DNA from: Kaistella antarctica | Lineage (GTDB): Bacteria > Bacteroidota > Bacteroidia > Flavobacteriales > Weeksellaceae | Assembly (NCBI RefSeq): GCF_900109615.1 | Contig: NZ_FOIX01000002.1 | Span: 434,001-498,000 of the forward strand | Reading direction: 5' to 3' | Length of the DNA stretch: 64,000 nt | Shown here: positions 6,206 through 14,865 of the stretch, piece by piece | Layout: each line of letters starts with the position of its first letter | Position numbering within the stretch: the stretch's first letter is position 1 | The notes under the pieces: model-generated | The model's input: the letters and a program-made list of their open reading frames with translations, nothing else | Told to the model about the DNA's origin: nothing | Database searches by the model: none | Position numbers and translations under genes: made by a program

Positions 6206-7474
6206 ATGAAACCTAGTGTTATTTCAATTGTTCTTGGCGGCGGAAGAGGAACGAGATTGTCACCTTTAACCAATACGCGCTCAAAACCTGCTGTTCCGAT
6301 TGCAGGAAAATATCGATTGGTTGATATTCCTATTTCGAATTGTTTAAATTCAGGCTTCAACCGAATTTTAGTGCTTACCCAATTTAATTCTGCGTCGCTA
6401 AATTCCCATATCAAGAATTCTTTCCACTTCGATATTTTCAGCAAAGGTTTTGTCGATATTTTAGCTGCTGAGCAAAATATTGAAAGCGATGAGTGGTACC
6501 AAGGTACGGCAGATGCAGTTCGCCAGTCGATGAAACATTTGGATAAATATGATTACGAATATATTTTGATTCTGTCCGGAGATCAATTGTATCAAATGGA
6601 TTTCCGTGAGATGATCGACTTTCACTGTCGCAACAAAGGTGATATTACCATCGCAACGATTCCTGTAAATGCGCACGATGCAACTGGATTTGGAATTTTA
6701 AAATCTGACGAAGAAGGAAATGTTACCTCGTTTACTGAAAAACCTTCAGGTGACATGTTAAATGATTGGAAATCTGAAGTATCTGAGAAAAATAAAGCAG
6801 AAGGTAAAGAATATCTTGCCTCTATGGGAATCTACGTCTTCAATAAAAGTGGATTGAAGAAAATGTTTGATGAAGATGCTGGTGATGATTTCGGTGGCGA
6901 GCTAATTCCTAATGGTATTGGAAAATACAAAACTTTAAGTTTTCAATACGATGGATACTGGACTGACATCGGAACCATACAGTCATTCTTTGACGCCAAT
7001 TTAGATCTTACGCAAGATTTTCCGAAATTCAACCTGTTTAGCAAATATCCAATTTATACCAGAGCGAGAATGCTGCCGCCTACCAAAATCCTAGGCTCTT
7101 ACGTGAGCAAAGCAATTTTTGGTGACGGGTCTATAATAATGGCAGATAAAATTGAAAACTCAATTGTCGGGAACAGAAGTCGCGTAGACAGAGGGAGTAC
7201 CATCATGAATTCTTATATGATGGGCGCCGATTTCTACCAGGACACCAAAGAAATCATCTCTAATGATGATAATGGAATTCCAAATTTAGGGGTCGGGAAA
7301 TACTGCTATATCGAAAGAGCGATTCTCGATAAAAACTGTAGAATTGGAAATAATGTAAAAATCATTGGTGGACAAAATTTACCAGATGGTGATTTTGAAA
7401 ACCACTCGATTAAGGATGGAATTGTCATCGTAAAGAAGAATGCTATAATTCAGCCTGGAACTCAGATTTCTTAA
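6206..7474 (+). CDS. glgC: Glucose-1-phosphate adenylyltransferase
   Basis: 422 aa. Makes ADP-glucose from ATP and glucose-1-phosphate for glycogen synthesis. The N-terminal nucleotidyltransferase domain shows GGGRGTRLSPLT with KPAVPIAGKYRLVDIP; the substrate region has GTADAVRQ and SGDQLYQMD; FGGELIPNGI and YWTDIGTI follow. The C-terminal third is a left-handed beta-helix (NSIVGNRSRVDRGS, CRIGNNVKIIGG) as in allosteric GlgC. The usual partners glgA and glgB are not in the window, so it appears as a stand-alone gene with its own terminator at 7498. Confidence 0.93.
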   Translation: MKPSVISIVLGGGRGTRLSPLTNTRSKPAVPIAGKYRLVDIPISNCLNSGFNRILVLTQFNSASLNSHIKNSFHFDIFSKGFVDILAAEQNIESDEWYQGTADAVRQSMKHLDKYDYEYILILSGDQLYQMDFREMIDFHCRNKGDITIATIPVNAHDATGFGILKSDEEGNVTSFTEKPSGDMLNDWKSEVSEKNKAEGKEYLASMGIYVFNKSGLKKMFDEDAGDDFGGELIPNGIGKYKTLSFQYDGYWTDIGTIQSFFDANLDLTQDFPKFNLFSKYPIYTRARMLPPTKILGSYVSKAIFGDGSIIMADKIENSIVGNRSRVDRGSTIMNSYMMGADFYQDTKEIISNDDNGIPNLGVGKYCYIERAILDKNCRIGNNVKIIGGQNLPDGDFENHSIKDGIVIVKKNAIIQPGTQIS

Positions 7475-7497
7475 AAAATACTTGAGTCAAATAATTC

Positions 7498-7530
7498 AAC
7501 ACGGTAATATTATATTATCGTGTTTTTTTT
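7498..7530 (+). terminator. Terminator of glgC
   Basis: Arms AACACG (7498-7503) and CGTGTT (7519-7524) with an AT-rich inner pairing (TAATA/ATTA), followed by a run of eight T to 7530. Confidence 0.75.
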
Positions 7531-7545
7531 GCTCAGCTTTTTCCG

Positions 7546-7553
7546 TATTTTTG
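7546..7553 (+). promoter_or_regulatory. -7 element TATTTTTG placed 4 nt before a start codon
   Basis: Exact TAnnTTTG. The ATG at 7558 begins after the 4-nt spacer ccgc, so initiation 4-5 nt downstream would make a leaderless mRNA. A TTG at 7529-7531 is only 14 nt upstream, so the -33 is weak. Confidence 0.55.
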
Positions 7554-7557
7554 CCGC

Positions 7558-8595
7558 ATGCGTTGGATGAAATTTGGAGTTATTATACTAGTTTTTTTGG
7601 TAGGAGCTTATGCTTTATCTATGTTTTTTGTGGAAGAAAATAAAAATTTTACCATCGAGAAAGAAATTAACTATCCCATCGATAAAGTATTTCCACAATT
7701 CAACAATCTGCAGAATTTCACAAGCTGGAACGCATTTTTTGCTGACAACAAAAATTTGTCGGTTCAGTATTTTACGCCTTATGAAGGATTAGGGAGTGCG
7801 ATGTCTTATGTTGATGAAAAAGATGATGATGTTTTTGGAGACGTTTTTATTAGATATGAAAATCCTGAAAAGACTTTGAAACTTCAATTGTTTGAAGGTA
7901 AAAAAAATACGCCCTACAATATTGATCTTAAATTTATTCCTAAAAATGATAAAACCAAAATAATTTGGTATATCCATACTCCAAAACAGTCGCTACTCAA
8001 GAGATCTCTCAACTTAATTTCGGAAGATTATTGGGTGAATAACATCGATAAAAGTATGAAAAATCTTTATCAACTGTTAGGGAAGAAAGTAGATAAAGAG
8101 ATTCAACGTGAAAATCTTAAATTCGATTCACTCATCGTAGAGCAACAGGATCAACAATTGCTCTTGGGAATAAATGTCAGTACTAAAAACATTAAGGATG
8201 CCCTTTTCAGAAACATTGTTATTAACCATAACAAGGTAGCGAACTTTGTAAAAATGGATTTACACAAAAAGAATGACGAATATGGTGAGCCTATTTTAAT
8301 TACTGATGCTGATAACTTCAAGGATAAAGAGGTTTCCTATTTTTACGGAATTCCACTTTCTAAACAGGAAAAAATTACGGACAATAATTTCAGTTTCAGA
8401 ACATTAAATCCTTCTAAACAATATGTAATTTTTTACAAAGGAAATTACGCGGGTAGGGTGCAGGCTATTCAGCAACTTCTAGCAAAGGCAAAACGGGATA
8501 CGATGCGAATGGGCGATTTACAACAGACCTTTTTAGAAGAACCATTCACAGAGAGTAATACCGTTATGAAGTTATCATTACCCGTTTACAAATAA
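7558..8595 (+). CDS. Membrane-anchored SRPBCC domain protein with C-terminal GyrI-like domain
   Basis: 345 aa. Residues about 5-25 form one N-terminal membrane helix (FGVIILVFLVGAYALSMFF). Residues about 30-185 look like a START/SRPBCC (polyketide cyclase) fold: KEINYPIDKVFPQFNNLQNFTSWNAFF is typical of its first helix-grip. The C-terminal third (SFRTLNPSKQYVIFYKGNYAGRVQAI split over 8395-8470) resembles a GyrI-like/effector-binding domain, which binds small hydrophobic ligands. The ligand is unknown. An alternative start is the ATG at 7567 (MKFGVII). The gene stands alone between glgC and sucA. Domain calls are by eye. Confidence 0.65.
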   Translation: MRWMKFGVIILVFLVGAYALSMFFVEENKNFTIEKEINYPIDKVFPQFNNLQNFTSWNAFFADNKNLSVQYFTPYEGLGSAMSYVDEKDDDVFGDVFIRYENPEKTLKLQLFEGKKNTPYNIDLKFIPKNDKTKIIWYIHTPKQSLLKRSLNLISEDYWVNNIDKSMKNLYQLLGKKVDKEIQRENLKFDSLIVEQQDQQLLLGINVSTKNIKDALFRNIVINHNKVANFVKMDLHKKNDEYGEPILITDADNFKDKEVSYFYGIPLSKQEKITDNNFSFRTLNPSKQYVIFYKGNYAGRVQAIQQLLAKAKRDTMRMGDLQQTFLEEPFTESNTVMKLSLPVYK

Positions 8596-8643
8596 ATTGC
8601 AACCAAGCGCTTTTTAACCCTTTTTTGGCTTTATTACTCCACT

Positions 8644-8660
8644 TATTTTTGTTAAATTTG
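8644..8660 (+). promoter_or_regulatory. Overlapping candidate -7 elements for sucA
   Basis: TATTTTTG (8644-8651) and TAAATTTG (8653-8660) both match TAnnTTTG. A TTTTTTG tract ends at 8627, giving 16- or 25-nt spacing, so which one is used is uncertain. Confidence 0.5.
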
Positions 8661-8696
8661 TTCTGTAAATAAAAATAAACAGATAATTTGTAAATA

Positions 8697-11504
8697 ATGG
8701 ACAAATTTTCATTCCTAAACGCTGCTCATTCGCAGTTAATAGAAGACTTATATCAACAATACTTAAAATTCCCTGATTCAGTAGAGCCATCCTGGAAAGC
8801 ATTTTTTCAAGGATTTGATTTCGCTTTAGAAGGTTATGGTGATGATTTTGGGGATAACTCTAATTCTACGAGCGTTTCTAAACCGGCAGCTCTAGCTTCT
8901 CAAGCTTCTGCCAATGGGCAAATTCCGGAAGATATTCAAAAAGAGTTTCAAGTTCTCAATTTAATCGAAGCCTACAGGCATCGTGGGCATCTATTTACGA
9001 ACACCAATCCGGTAAGAGAAAATAGACATTTTGAACCTACTTTAGATATCGAAAATTTTGGTCTAACCAAAGCAGACCTCTCTAGAAAGTTTAATTCTGC
9101 CACAACTACTGGACTAGTTTCTGCGGTTACTTTACAGGAACTTATTGCCCATCTCGATAAGATTTATTGCAAATCAATCGGCGTGGAATATATGCACATC
9201 AATAATATTGCTGAACGTAAATTCATCAGAGAATGGTTGCAGGTTAATGAAAATCATCCGCAGTTAAATGCTGATGAGAAAATCGAGATTTTAGAAAAAC
9301 TGAACCAAGCTGTTGCATTTGAAAACTATCTTCATACTAAATTTGTAGGACAGAAAAGATTCTCATTAGAAGGAGGTGAATCACTAATTCCTGCCTTGGA
9401 TCAATTAATTACCAGATCATCACAATTAGGAGTTGATGAGGTGGTATTGGGAATGGCGCACAGAGGAAGATTAAATGTTTTAACCAATATTTTCGGCAAA
9501 TCTTACAAACAGATTTTCTCAGAATTTGAAGGAAAAGAATTTGAAGAAGATGTATTCTCAGGTGATGTTAAATACCACTTAGGTTCTTCTAAGGTTATAA
9601 AAACACAAAATGGGGAAGAGGTTTCGATCAATTTAACGCCAAATCCTTCGCATTTAGAAACCGTCGCTGCTTTGGTAGAAGGTATCTGTCGTGCAAAAGT
9701 TGACGATACTTACAAAGACTTTAAAAAAGTTTTACCAATCATCATTCATGGTGATGGCGCAATTGCGGGACAAGGAATAGTATATGAAGTTGCTCAAATG
9801 ATGACTTTGGAAGGCTATAGAACTGGCGGGACCGTTCATATTGTGGTTAATAATCAAGTTTCATTCACCACTAATTTCTTAGATGCTCGCTCTTCTATCT
9901 ATTGTACCGATGTTGCAAAAGTAACTTCGTCTCCTGTTATGCACGTGAATTCAGATGATGTGGAAGCGGTTGTACATGCCATTCGGTTTGCCGCAGATTT
10001 CAGGGCAGAATTTGGAAAAGACGTATATATCGATTTATTGGGATATAGAAAATACGGACACAACGAAGGTGATGAACCTCGATTTACACAACCGAATTTA
10101 TATAAAAGAATTTCAAAGCATTCGAATCCAAGAGAGATTTATAAAGAGCAGTTGATGAAAGAAGGAGTTCTTTCTGATGAAGTTTTAAAGGAGATGGAAG
10201 TATCTTTCAGAAAACTTTTAGATGCTGATTATGATGCGTCTAAAGAAATAGAAAAGAACACCATGGATCTTTTTATGGCCAGCTATTGGAAGAATTTACC
10301 AATGTCGCCAAAAGGAGCTGTCCTGAAAGCGGTTGACACTTCATTTGAAGCCACTGCATTAAAAGATTTGGCAATCAAAATGTCAACTTTACCTGCTGAT
10401 AAAAAGTTTATAACGAAGGTTACCCGTCTTTTCGAAAATAGAATTAAAGCTATTGAAGGAAATACAATTGATTGGGCGATCGGGGAGTGGTTAGCTTATG
10501 CAACTTTACTTACAGAGGGAAATAACATCCGAATTTCGGGAGAAGATGTCGAAAGAGGAACCTTCTCTCACCGTCACGCTTTAGTAAAAACTGAAGACAC
10601 CGAGGAAGAATATATTCCACTAAGACATGTGTCAGACAGTCGTTTCGATATCTACAATTCGCACCTTTCAGAATATGGCGTGCTAGGTTTCGATTATGGT
10701 TACGCCATGGCTTCACCGAATACTTTAACCATTTGGGAAGCACAGTTTGGTGATTTTGTTAATGGTGCTCAAATCATCATCGACCAATATTTGGTTGCTG
10801 CTGAAGAAAAATGGAAAATTCAAGTGGGATTGGTTATGCTACTTCCTCACGGATATGAAGGACAAGGAGCTGAACACTCTTCAGCCAGATTAGAAAGATT
10901 CTTAGGCCTTTGTGCCAATGAAAATATGGTGGTTGCCAATGCGACAACTCCTGCAAATTACTTTCATTTATTAAGAAGACAAATGAAATGGAATTTCAGA
11001 AAACCATTAATCGTAATGACGCCGAAATCATTATTGCGTCATCCTAAGGTAGTTTCAACAATCGAAGATTTGGCAACCGGACAATTCCAACCAATCATTG
11101 ATGATGTAATTGCAAATGCAGAAAAAATTGATAAATTAGTGCTGTGTTCTGGTAAAATATACTATGAACTTTTGGCTAAAAAAGAAGAACTGAATTGCGA
11201 CAATATCGCTTTGGTTAGAATGGAACAATTGTATCCGCTTCAACAAGATAAAATTGATGAGGTTTTTGCGAAATATAGCAACAGAAAACATTTGCTTTGG
11301 GTTCAAGAAGAGCCAGAAAATATGGGAGCTTGGGGTTATATCTTGAGAAACTTTAGAGATACTGGAATTCAGGTTATTGCTGCTGTGCCAAGTGGATCAC
11401 CAGCACCAGGAAGCCATAAAATGTTTGAGAATAATCAGAACAGCGTTATCAATAGAGTATTTGATCGAAATGATGCTCCGGCAAAAAGACCAGTTACTGC
11501 ATAG
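8697..11504 (+). CDS. sucA: 2-oxoglutarate dehydrogenase E1 component
   Basis: 935 aa thiamine-diphosphate enzyme that decarboxylates 2-oxoglutarate and passes succinyl to the E2 lipoyl group in the TCA cycle. Seen: N-terminal FLNAAHSQLIEDLYQQYLKFP binding segment, EAYRHRGHLFTNTNP, GMAHRGRLNVL, HGDGAIAGQGIVYE in the ThDP/Mg region, GHNEGDEPRFTQP, and the transketolase-like C-terminal half with FGDFVNGAQIIIDQY and LLPHGYEGQGAEHSS. Length is normal for OdhA/SucA. It is followed at 41 bp by sucB, a clear operon; the E3 gene lpd is not in the window. Confidence 0.96.
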   Translation: MDKFSFLNAAHSQLIEDLYQQYLKFPDSVEPSWKAFFQGFDFALEGYGDDFGDNSNSTSVSKPAALASQASANGQIPEDIQKEFQVLNLIEAYRHRGHLFTNTNPVRENRHFEPTLDIENFGLTKADLSRKFNSATTTGLVSAVTLQELIAHLDKIYCKSIGVEYMHINNIAERKFIREWLQVNENHPQLNADEKIEILEKLNQAVAFENYLHTKFVGQKRFSLEGGESLIPALDQLITRSSQLGVDEVVLGMAHRGRLNVLTNIFGKSYKQIFSEFEGKEFEEDVFSGDVKYHLGSSKVIKTQNGEEVSINLTPNPSHLETVAALVEGICRAKVDDTYKDFKKVLPIIIHGDGAIAGQGIVYEVAQMMTLEGYRTGGTVHIVVNNQVSFTTNFLDARSSIYCTDVAKVTSSPVMHVNSDDVEAVVHAIRFAADFRAEFGKDVYIDLLGYRKYGHNEGDEPRFTQPNLYKRISKHSNPREIYKEQLMKEGVLSDEVLKEMEVSFRKLLDADYDASKEIEKNTMDLFMASYWKNLPMSPKGAVLKAVDTSFEATALKDLAIKMSTLPADKKFITKVTRLFENRIKAIEGNTIDWAIGEWLAYATLLTEGNNIRISGEDVERGTFSHRHALVKTEDTEEEYIPLRHVSDSRFDIYNSHLSEYGVLGFDYGYAMASPNTLTIWEAQFGDFVNGAQIIIDQYLVAAEEKWKIQVGLVMLLPHGYEGQGAEHSSARLERFLGLCANENMVVANATTPANYFHLLRRQMKWNFRKPLIVMTPKSLLRHPKVVSTIEDLATGQFQPIIDDVIANAEKIDKLVLCSGKIYYELLAKKEELNCDNIALVRMEQLYPLQQDKIDEVFAKYSNRKHLLWVQEEPENMGAWGYILRNFRDTGIQVIAAVPSGSPAPGSHKMFENNQNSVINRVFDRNDAPAKRPVTA

Positions 11505-11544
11505 AAAATAATAATTGTAATACAAAAAATAAAAAATAGATCCG

Positions 11545-12774
11545 ATGTCAATATTAGAAATGAAAGTCCCTTCACCGGGAGAATCCATCACAGAAGTTGA
11601 AATTGCGACGTGGTTAGTAAAAGACGGCGATTTTGTAGAGAAAGATCAACCCATCGCAGAAGTAGATTCTGATAAAGCAACGCTTGAATTGCCTGCTGAA
11701 GACAGCGGAATCATTACACTTAAAGCAGAAGAAGGTGAAGTGGTACAAGTTGGACAAGTAGTTTGCTTGATCGACACCTCAGCTTCAAAACCTGAAGGTT
11801 CAGCTCCTGCAGCAAAAGCGCAAGTAAAAGCCGCCGAACCTGCAAAAGTGGAAGCTCCAAAAGCCGAAGCAAAACCTGCAGCAACCTATGCAACAGGAAC
11901 ACCTTCGCCAGCGGCTAAGAAAATTCTAGACGAAAAAGGGATTGAAACTTCTGCAGTTTCTGGATCTGGCAAAGATGGTCGTATTACCAAACAAGACGCT
12001 GATGTTGCCTCAGTTCCAGCAATGGGCGGAACTTCTGCCACAACTGGTTCTAGAGGGTCAAGCACCACCAAACTTTCTGTCTTAAGAAGAAAAGTTGCAG
12101 CAAGATTGGTCATGGTGAAAAATGAAACGGCAATGTTAACAACTTTTAATGAAGTGGATATGTCGGAGATTTTTAGAATCAGAAAATTATATAAAGAAGA
12201 ATTTATCCAGAAACACGGTGTTGGTTTAGGGTTTATGTCCTTTTTTACCAAAGCGGTTACCAGAGCACTTCAAATGTATCCAGATGTTAACGCTTCAATC
12301 GATGGAGATTTCAAAATTAATTATGATTTCTGCGATATTTCAATTGCTGTTTCAGGTCCAAAAGGATTGATGGTTCCGGTGTTGAGAAATGCGGAAGACA
12401 TGTCTTTCAGAGGAATTGAAAGCAACATTAAATCTTTAGCAGAAAAAGTAAGAGATGGTAAAATTACCGTTGACGAAATGACTGGTGGAACATTCACCTT
12501 AACCAATGGTGGTACTTTCGGATCCATGTTGTCTACGCCAATTATCAATCCGCCACAGTCCGCGATTTTAGGAATGCATAACATTCTTCAAAGACCTATG
12601 GCTATTGATGGACAAGTTGTAATTCGTCCTATGATGTATGTGGCGGTTTCATACGACCATAGAATTATCGACGGTAAAGAATCTGTAGGATTTCTGGTTG
12701 CAGTAAAAGAAGCAATCGACAATCCTGTTGAGTTTCTACTTGGAGGTGATGAAAGAAAAGGATTGGAACTTTAA
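11545..12774 (+). CDS. sucB: Dihydrolipoyllysine-residue succinyltransferase (E2 of 2-oxoglutarate dehydrogenase)
   Basis: 409 aa. Transfers succinyl from the E1-formed succinyl-lipoate to CoA. Domains in order: one lipoyl domain (residues about 1-77, lipoyl lysine Lys44 in DSDKATLE), an Ala/Pro/Lys-rich linker, a peripheral-subunit-binding domain ([24 protein letters not shown]), a second linker, then the catalytic domain from about residue 180 with the active-site [16 protein letters not shown] near the C-terminus. [20 protein letters not shown] is split over 12505-12560 and is typical of SucB. Co-transcribed with sucA and closed by the terminator at 12805. Confidence 0.95.
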   Translation: MSILEMKVPSPGESITEVEIATWLVKDGDFVEKDQPIAEVDSDKATLELPAEDSGIITLKAEEGEVVQVGQVVCLIDTSASKPEGSAPAAKAQVKAAEPAKVEAPKAEAKPAATYATGTPSPAAKKILDEKGIETSAVSGSGKDGRITKQDADVASVPAMGGTSATTGSRGSSTTKLSVLRRKVAARLVMVKNETAMLTTFNEVDMSEIFRIRKLYKEEFIQKHGVGLGFMSFFTKAVTRALQMYPDVNASIDGDFKINYDFCDISIAVSGPKGLMVPVLRNAEDMSFRGIESNIKSLAEKVRDGKITVDEMTGGTFTLTNGGTFGSMLSTPIINPPQSAILGMHNILQRPMAIDGQVVIRPMMYVAVSYDHRIIDGKESVGFLVAVKEAIDNPVEFLLGGDERKGLEL

Positions 12775-12804
12775 TTAAAAATAAAAATTTCAGCCAATAT
12801 ATAG

Positions 12805-12830
12805 ATCCCGCCTACAAAGGCGGGATTTTT
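12805..12830 (+). terminator. Terminator of sucAB
   Basis: Perfect 8-bp stem ATCCCGCC (12805-12812) / GGCGGGAT (12819-12826), loop TACAAA, followed by T5. Confidence 0.85.
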
Positions 12831-12856
12831 GCATTGATGCCTTCAAAATTTCATCC

Positions 12857-13243
12857 ATGTTTTCATCCACTACTTTCGATATTAAGGTTTCAGTTGTGCC
12901 GCAATATGATATTAAAAATAGTTTTCCGGCGGAGAATCGTTTTGTGTTTCGGTATAATATCAGTGTCGAAAATCTAAGTCAAGATTCGATTAAACTGATG
13001 AGTAGAAAATGGTTGATATTCGATTTAGGCTTTGGCTTCACGGAGGTTTCTGGCGATGGCGTCATTGGTTTAACTCCGACTATAGAACCTGGTGAAACTT
13101 TCACCTATTTTTCAAATGTTTTGCTCCGTTCTGGAGTTGGGAATATGGCTGGAACATTCTATTGTCAGAACCTTCTCATTAATGAAACCTTAGAAATAGA
13201 AGTTCCCAAATTCAATTTAGTTGCGGAGGTCCTGAGCAATTAA
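12857..13243 (+). CDS. apaG: ApaG-domain protein
   Basis: 128 aa, one ApaG (DUF525) beta-sandwich. Seen: KVSVVPQYDI near the start, RFVFRYNISVENLS (strand pair), LMSRKWLIFD, the glycine-rich GVIGLTPTIEPGETFTYFS and GNMAGTFYC, all typical of ApaG. Bacterial ApaG has been linked genetically to Co2+/Mg2+ efflux and, with ApaH, to dinucleotide polyphosphates, but its biochemical role is unclear. No apaH or ksgA is adjacent. The start is only 27 bp after the sucAB terminator; no clear -7 element is seen. Confidence 0.9.
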   Translation: MFSSTTFDIKVSVVPQYDIKNSFPAENRFVFRYNISVENLSQDSIKLMSRKWLIFDLGFGFTEVSGDGVIGLTPTIEPGETFTYFSNVLLRSGVGNMAGTFYCQNLLINETLEIEVPKFNLVAEVLSN

Positions 13244-13259
13244 AGAATTTTAAGAATAT

Positions 13260-13345
13260 TTTTATGGCAACTTAATCCGCCTTCCATTCCCGCTATTTTT
13301 TGCCAAGGCTTTTGGCCAGCTCAAAAAAATGAGCTCCACTCAAAC
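13260..13345. repeat. Possible decayed dispersed element in the apaG-exonuclease gap
   Basis: The 195-bp gap 13244-13438 holds no gene. It is unusually structured: TGGCAA (13265-13270) versus TTGCCA (13300-13305), GCCAAGGC/GGCC nearby, and a small hairpin AGCTC (13318-13322) / GAGCT (13331-13335) with an all-A/T loop. On the minus strand it reads like the short GC-richer intergenic repeats common in Chryseobacterium-type genomes. Only a copy-number search can confirm this. Confidence 0.3.
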
Positions 13346-13438
13346 AACGAAGTTGTTCGACGATTCAAATGAAAATAACATTGAATTGTGAGTCAATTCG
13401 GGTTGCAAGTCAGGTTCAGAATTTAAATCAAGAATAAT

Positions 13439-13996
13439 TTACAATATTTTCAAATTCTTCTTCATCACTTCATGAACTTCATCAGTTCTGGTGAGCATCA
13501 ATTGATTGAACCCGAGTAAAGAAATTTTGGCACAAACTTCCGCATCAGCGCCAGCTCTGTGATGAGTGAACTGAATGTTGTGCTGTTCTGCCAAACTCTT
13601 TAAACCATATTTAGGCAATCCTTTCCACGATTTTTTTGCAATCGAAATGCTGCATAAATAATTGAGTTTTGGTTTAAAGAAACCGTAATAATCCAGACAA
13701 CTTCGCAAAACTCCCGCATCAAACCCTGCATTGTGGGCGATCATTAAATTTCCGTACATCAAATCTTGTGCTTCGTGCCAAATCTCATCAAAGGTTGGTG
13801 CGTCCTGAACATCTTCTGGGGTAATGCCATGAACTGCAATATTAAAATGATTAAAATAAGGGAAGCTCGGAGGTTTAATGAGCCAAGTTTTCGTACTCAC
13901 AATTTCACCGTTTTCCACCACGCAAATTCCCATTTCACAAGCAGAATTTCGATCTGAAGTAGCCGTTTCAAAGTCGATGGCACAGAAATCAATCAT
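13439..13996 (-). CDS. 3'-5' exonuclease, DnaQ/epsilon-like (DEDDh)
   Basis: 185 aa RNase T-fold exonuclease. The catalytic set is visible: Asp and Glu in FCAIDFETA (residues about 4-12), Asp in AHNAGFDAGVLRS, and the His...Asp pair in HHRAGADAEVC. Such stand-alone domains act in DNA repair or RNA/DNA end trimming; it lacks the polymerase-binding tail of true epsilon and GIY-YIG or BRCT fusions, so it is probably not the replicative proofreader. It is the last gene in a minus-strand group running down from 18986. A leader element TAnnTTTG is not evident. Confidence 0.85.
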   Translation of the reverse strand: MIDFCAIDFETATSDRNSACEMGICVVENGEIVSTKTWLIKPPSFPYFNHFNIAVHGITPEDVQDAPTFDEIWHEAQDLMYGNLMIAHNAGFDAGVLRSCLDYYGFFKPKLNYLCSISIAKKSWKGLPKYGLKSLAEQHNIQFTHHRAGADAEVCAKISLLGFNQLMLTRTDEVHEVMKKNLKIL

Positions 13997-14038
13997 GTGA
14001 TTTGATATTTAAAATTAAGAGTATGTTTTTAAATTGAA

Positions 14039-14812
14039 TCATTCGTCTTTTAATATTTTTTTTATTTCCTCTACAAATTCAGCATAATTAATTAAATCAT
14101 CATGACTTGCACCAGCTATTTCAATAAATCTTTTTTCGATGGACGATTGTGATTGTTCAAAGACGTCAAATAATTTTTTACCTGATTTCAACGGAATTAT
14201 TTTATCCTTTGTTCCATGAAAATGATAGAGCGGAACTTCAACTTTGGAAATATTTTCATTAGATAAAAAATGATACGTCATAGTTGGCGCAACGCGATCG
14301 GTTACTTTCTTCGGCAACCAACGATTCACAATATCTTGCAAGTTATAAAAGGTGGCTTCTAAAATCACAGCCTTTGGCTTATTTTCAGCGGCCACTTTAA
14401 TGGCAAAAGCGCCGCCCAAACTTCTTCCGTAAACAATTGTTTTTTCTTCGCCATACTGTTCTCTGGCAAAATCGTAGAAAAATTGGGCGTCGGAGTAAAG
14501 GAAATCTTCATTTCGTGGCCCCGAACTTTTACCATAGCCACGATAATCCATCACCAAAACATCATAACCAAATTGAGTATATTCATTAGCGATCTTTCCC
14601 CATCGATGAAGGTTGTCTGCATTCCCATGAAAATACAAGATTACCCCTTTTGGTTTTTTTATTTTAAAATGAAGCACATTAATTTTCCCCTCAAATGGGG
14701 TTTCCCACAAATACTCTACGAAATTGTTTTCAAAGTCAAAAGCATGATTTTCAGGTAAAACTACTGGTAAAAAAACTACTTTTTCTTGTAGATATTTTAG
14801 AATTTCTGACAT
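14039..14812 (-). CDS. Alpha/beta hydrolase (BEM46/FAM108-like)
   Basis: 257 aa serine hydrolase. Seen: oxyanion region YFHGNADNLHRWG, MDYRGYGKSSG, nucleophile elbow YGRSLGGAF (Ser in GxSxG), Asp in HGTKDKIIP, and the catalytic His in AGASHDD. No signal peptide; the N-terminus is short and hydrophobic (VVFLPVVLP), so it is likely cytoplasmic or weakly membrane-associated. The substrate is unknown; the family includes lysophospholipid and acyl-ester hydrolases. A diverged paralog lies at 16213, on the other side of the CNNM gene. Confidence 0.85.
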   Translation of the reverse strand: MSEILKYLQEKVVFLPVVLPENHAFDFENNFVEYLWETPFEGKINVLHFKIKKPKGVILYFHGNADNLHRWGKIANEYTQFGYDVLVMDYRGYGKSSGPRNEDFLYSDAQFFYDFAREQYGEEKTIVYGRSLGGAFAIKVAAENKPKAVILEATFYNLQDIVNRWLPKKVTDRVAPTMTYHFLSNENISKVEVPLYHFHGTKDKIIPLKSGKKLFDVFEQSQSSIEKRFIEIAGASHDDLINYAEFVEEIKKILKDE

Positions 14813-14865
14813 ATAAAAAATTTAACAACACTGTTTTTTCTGCCGTTATTTATAAAGTTACTCAT

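Noticed and set aside
11886-12251. 121-aa minus-strand frame
   Set aside because: Shadow of sucB in the opposite strand.
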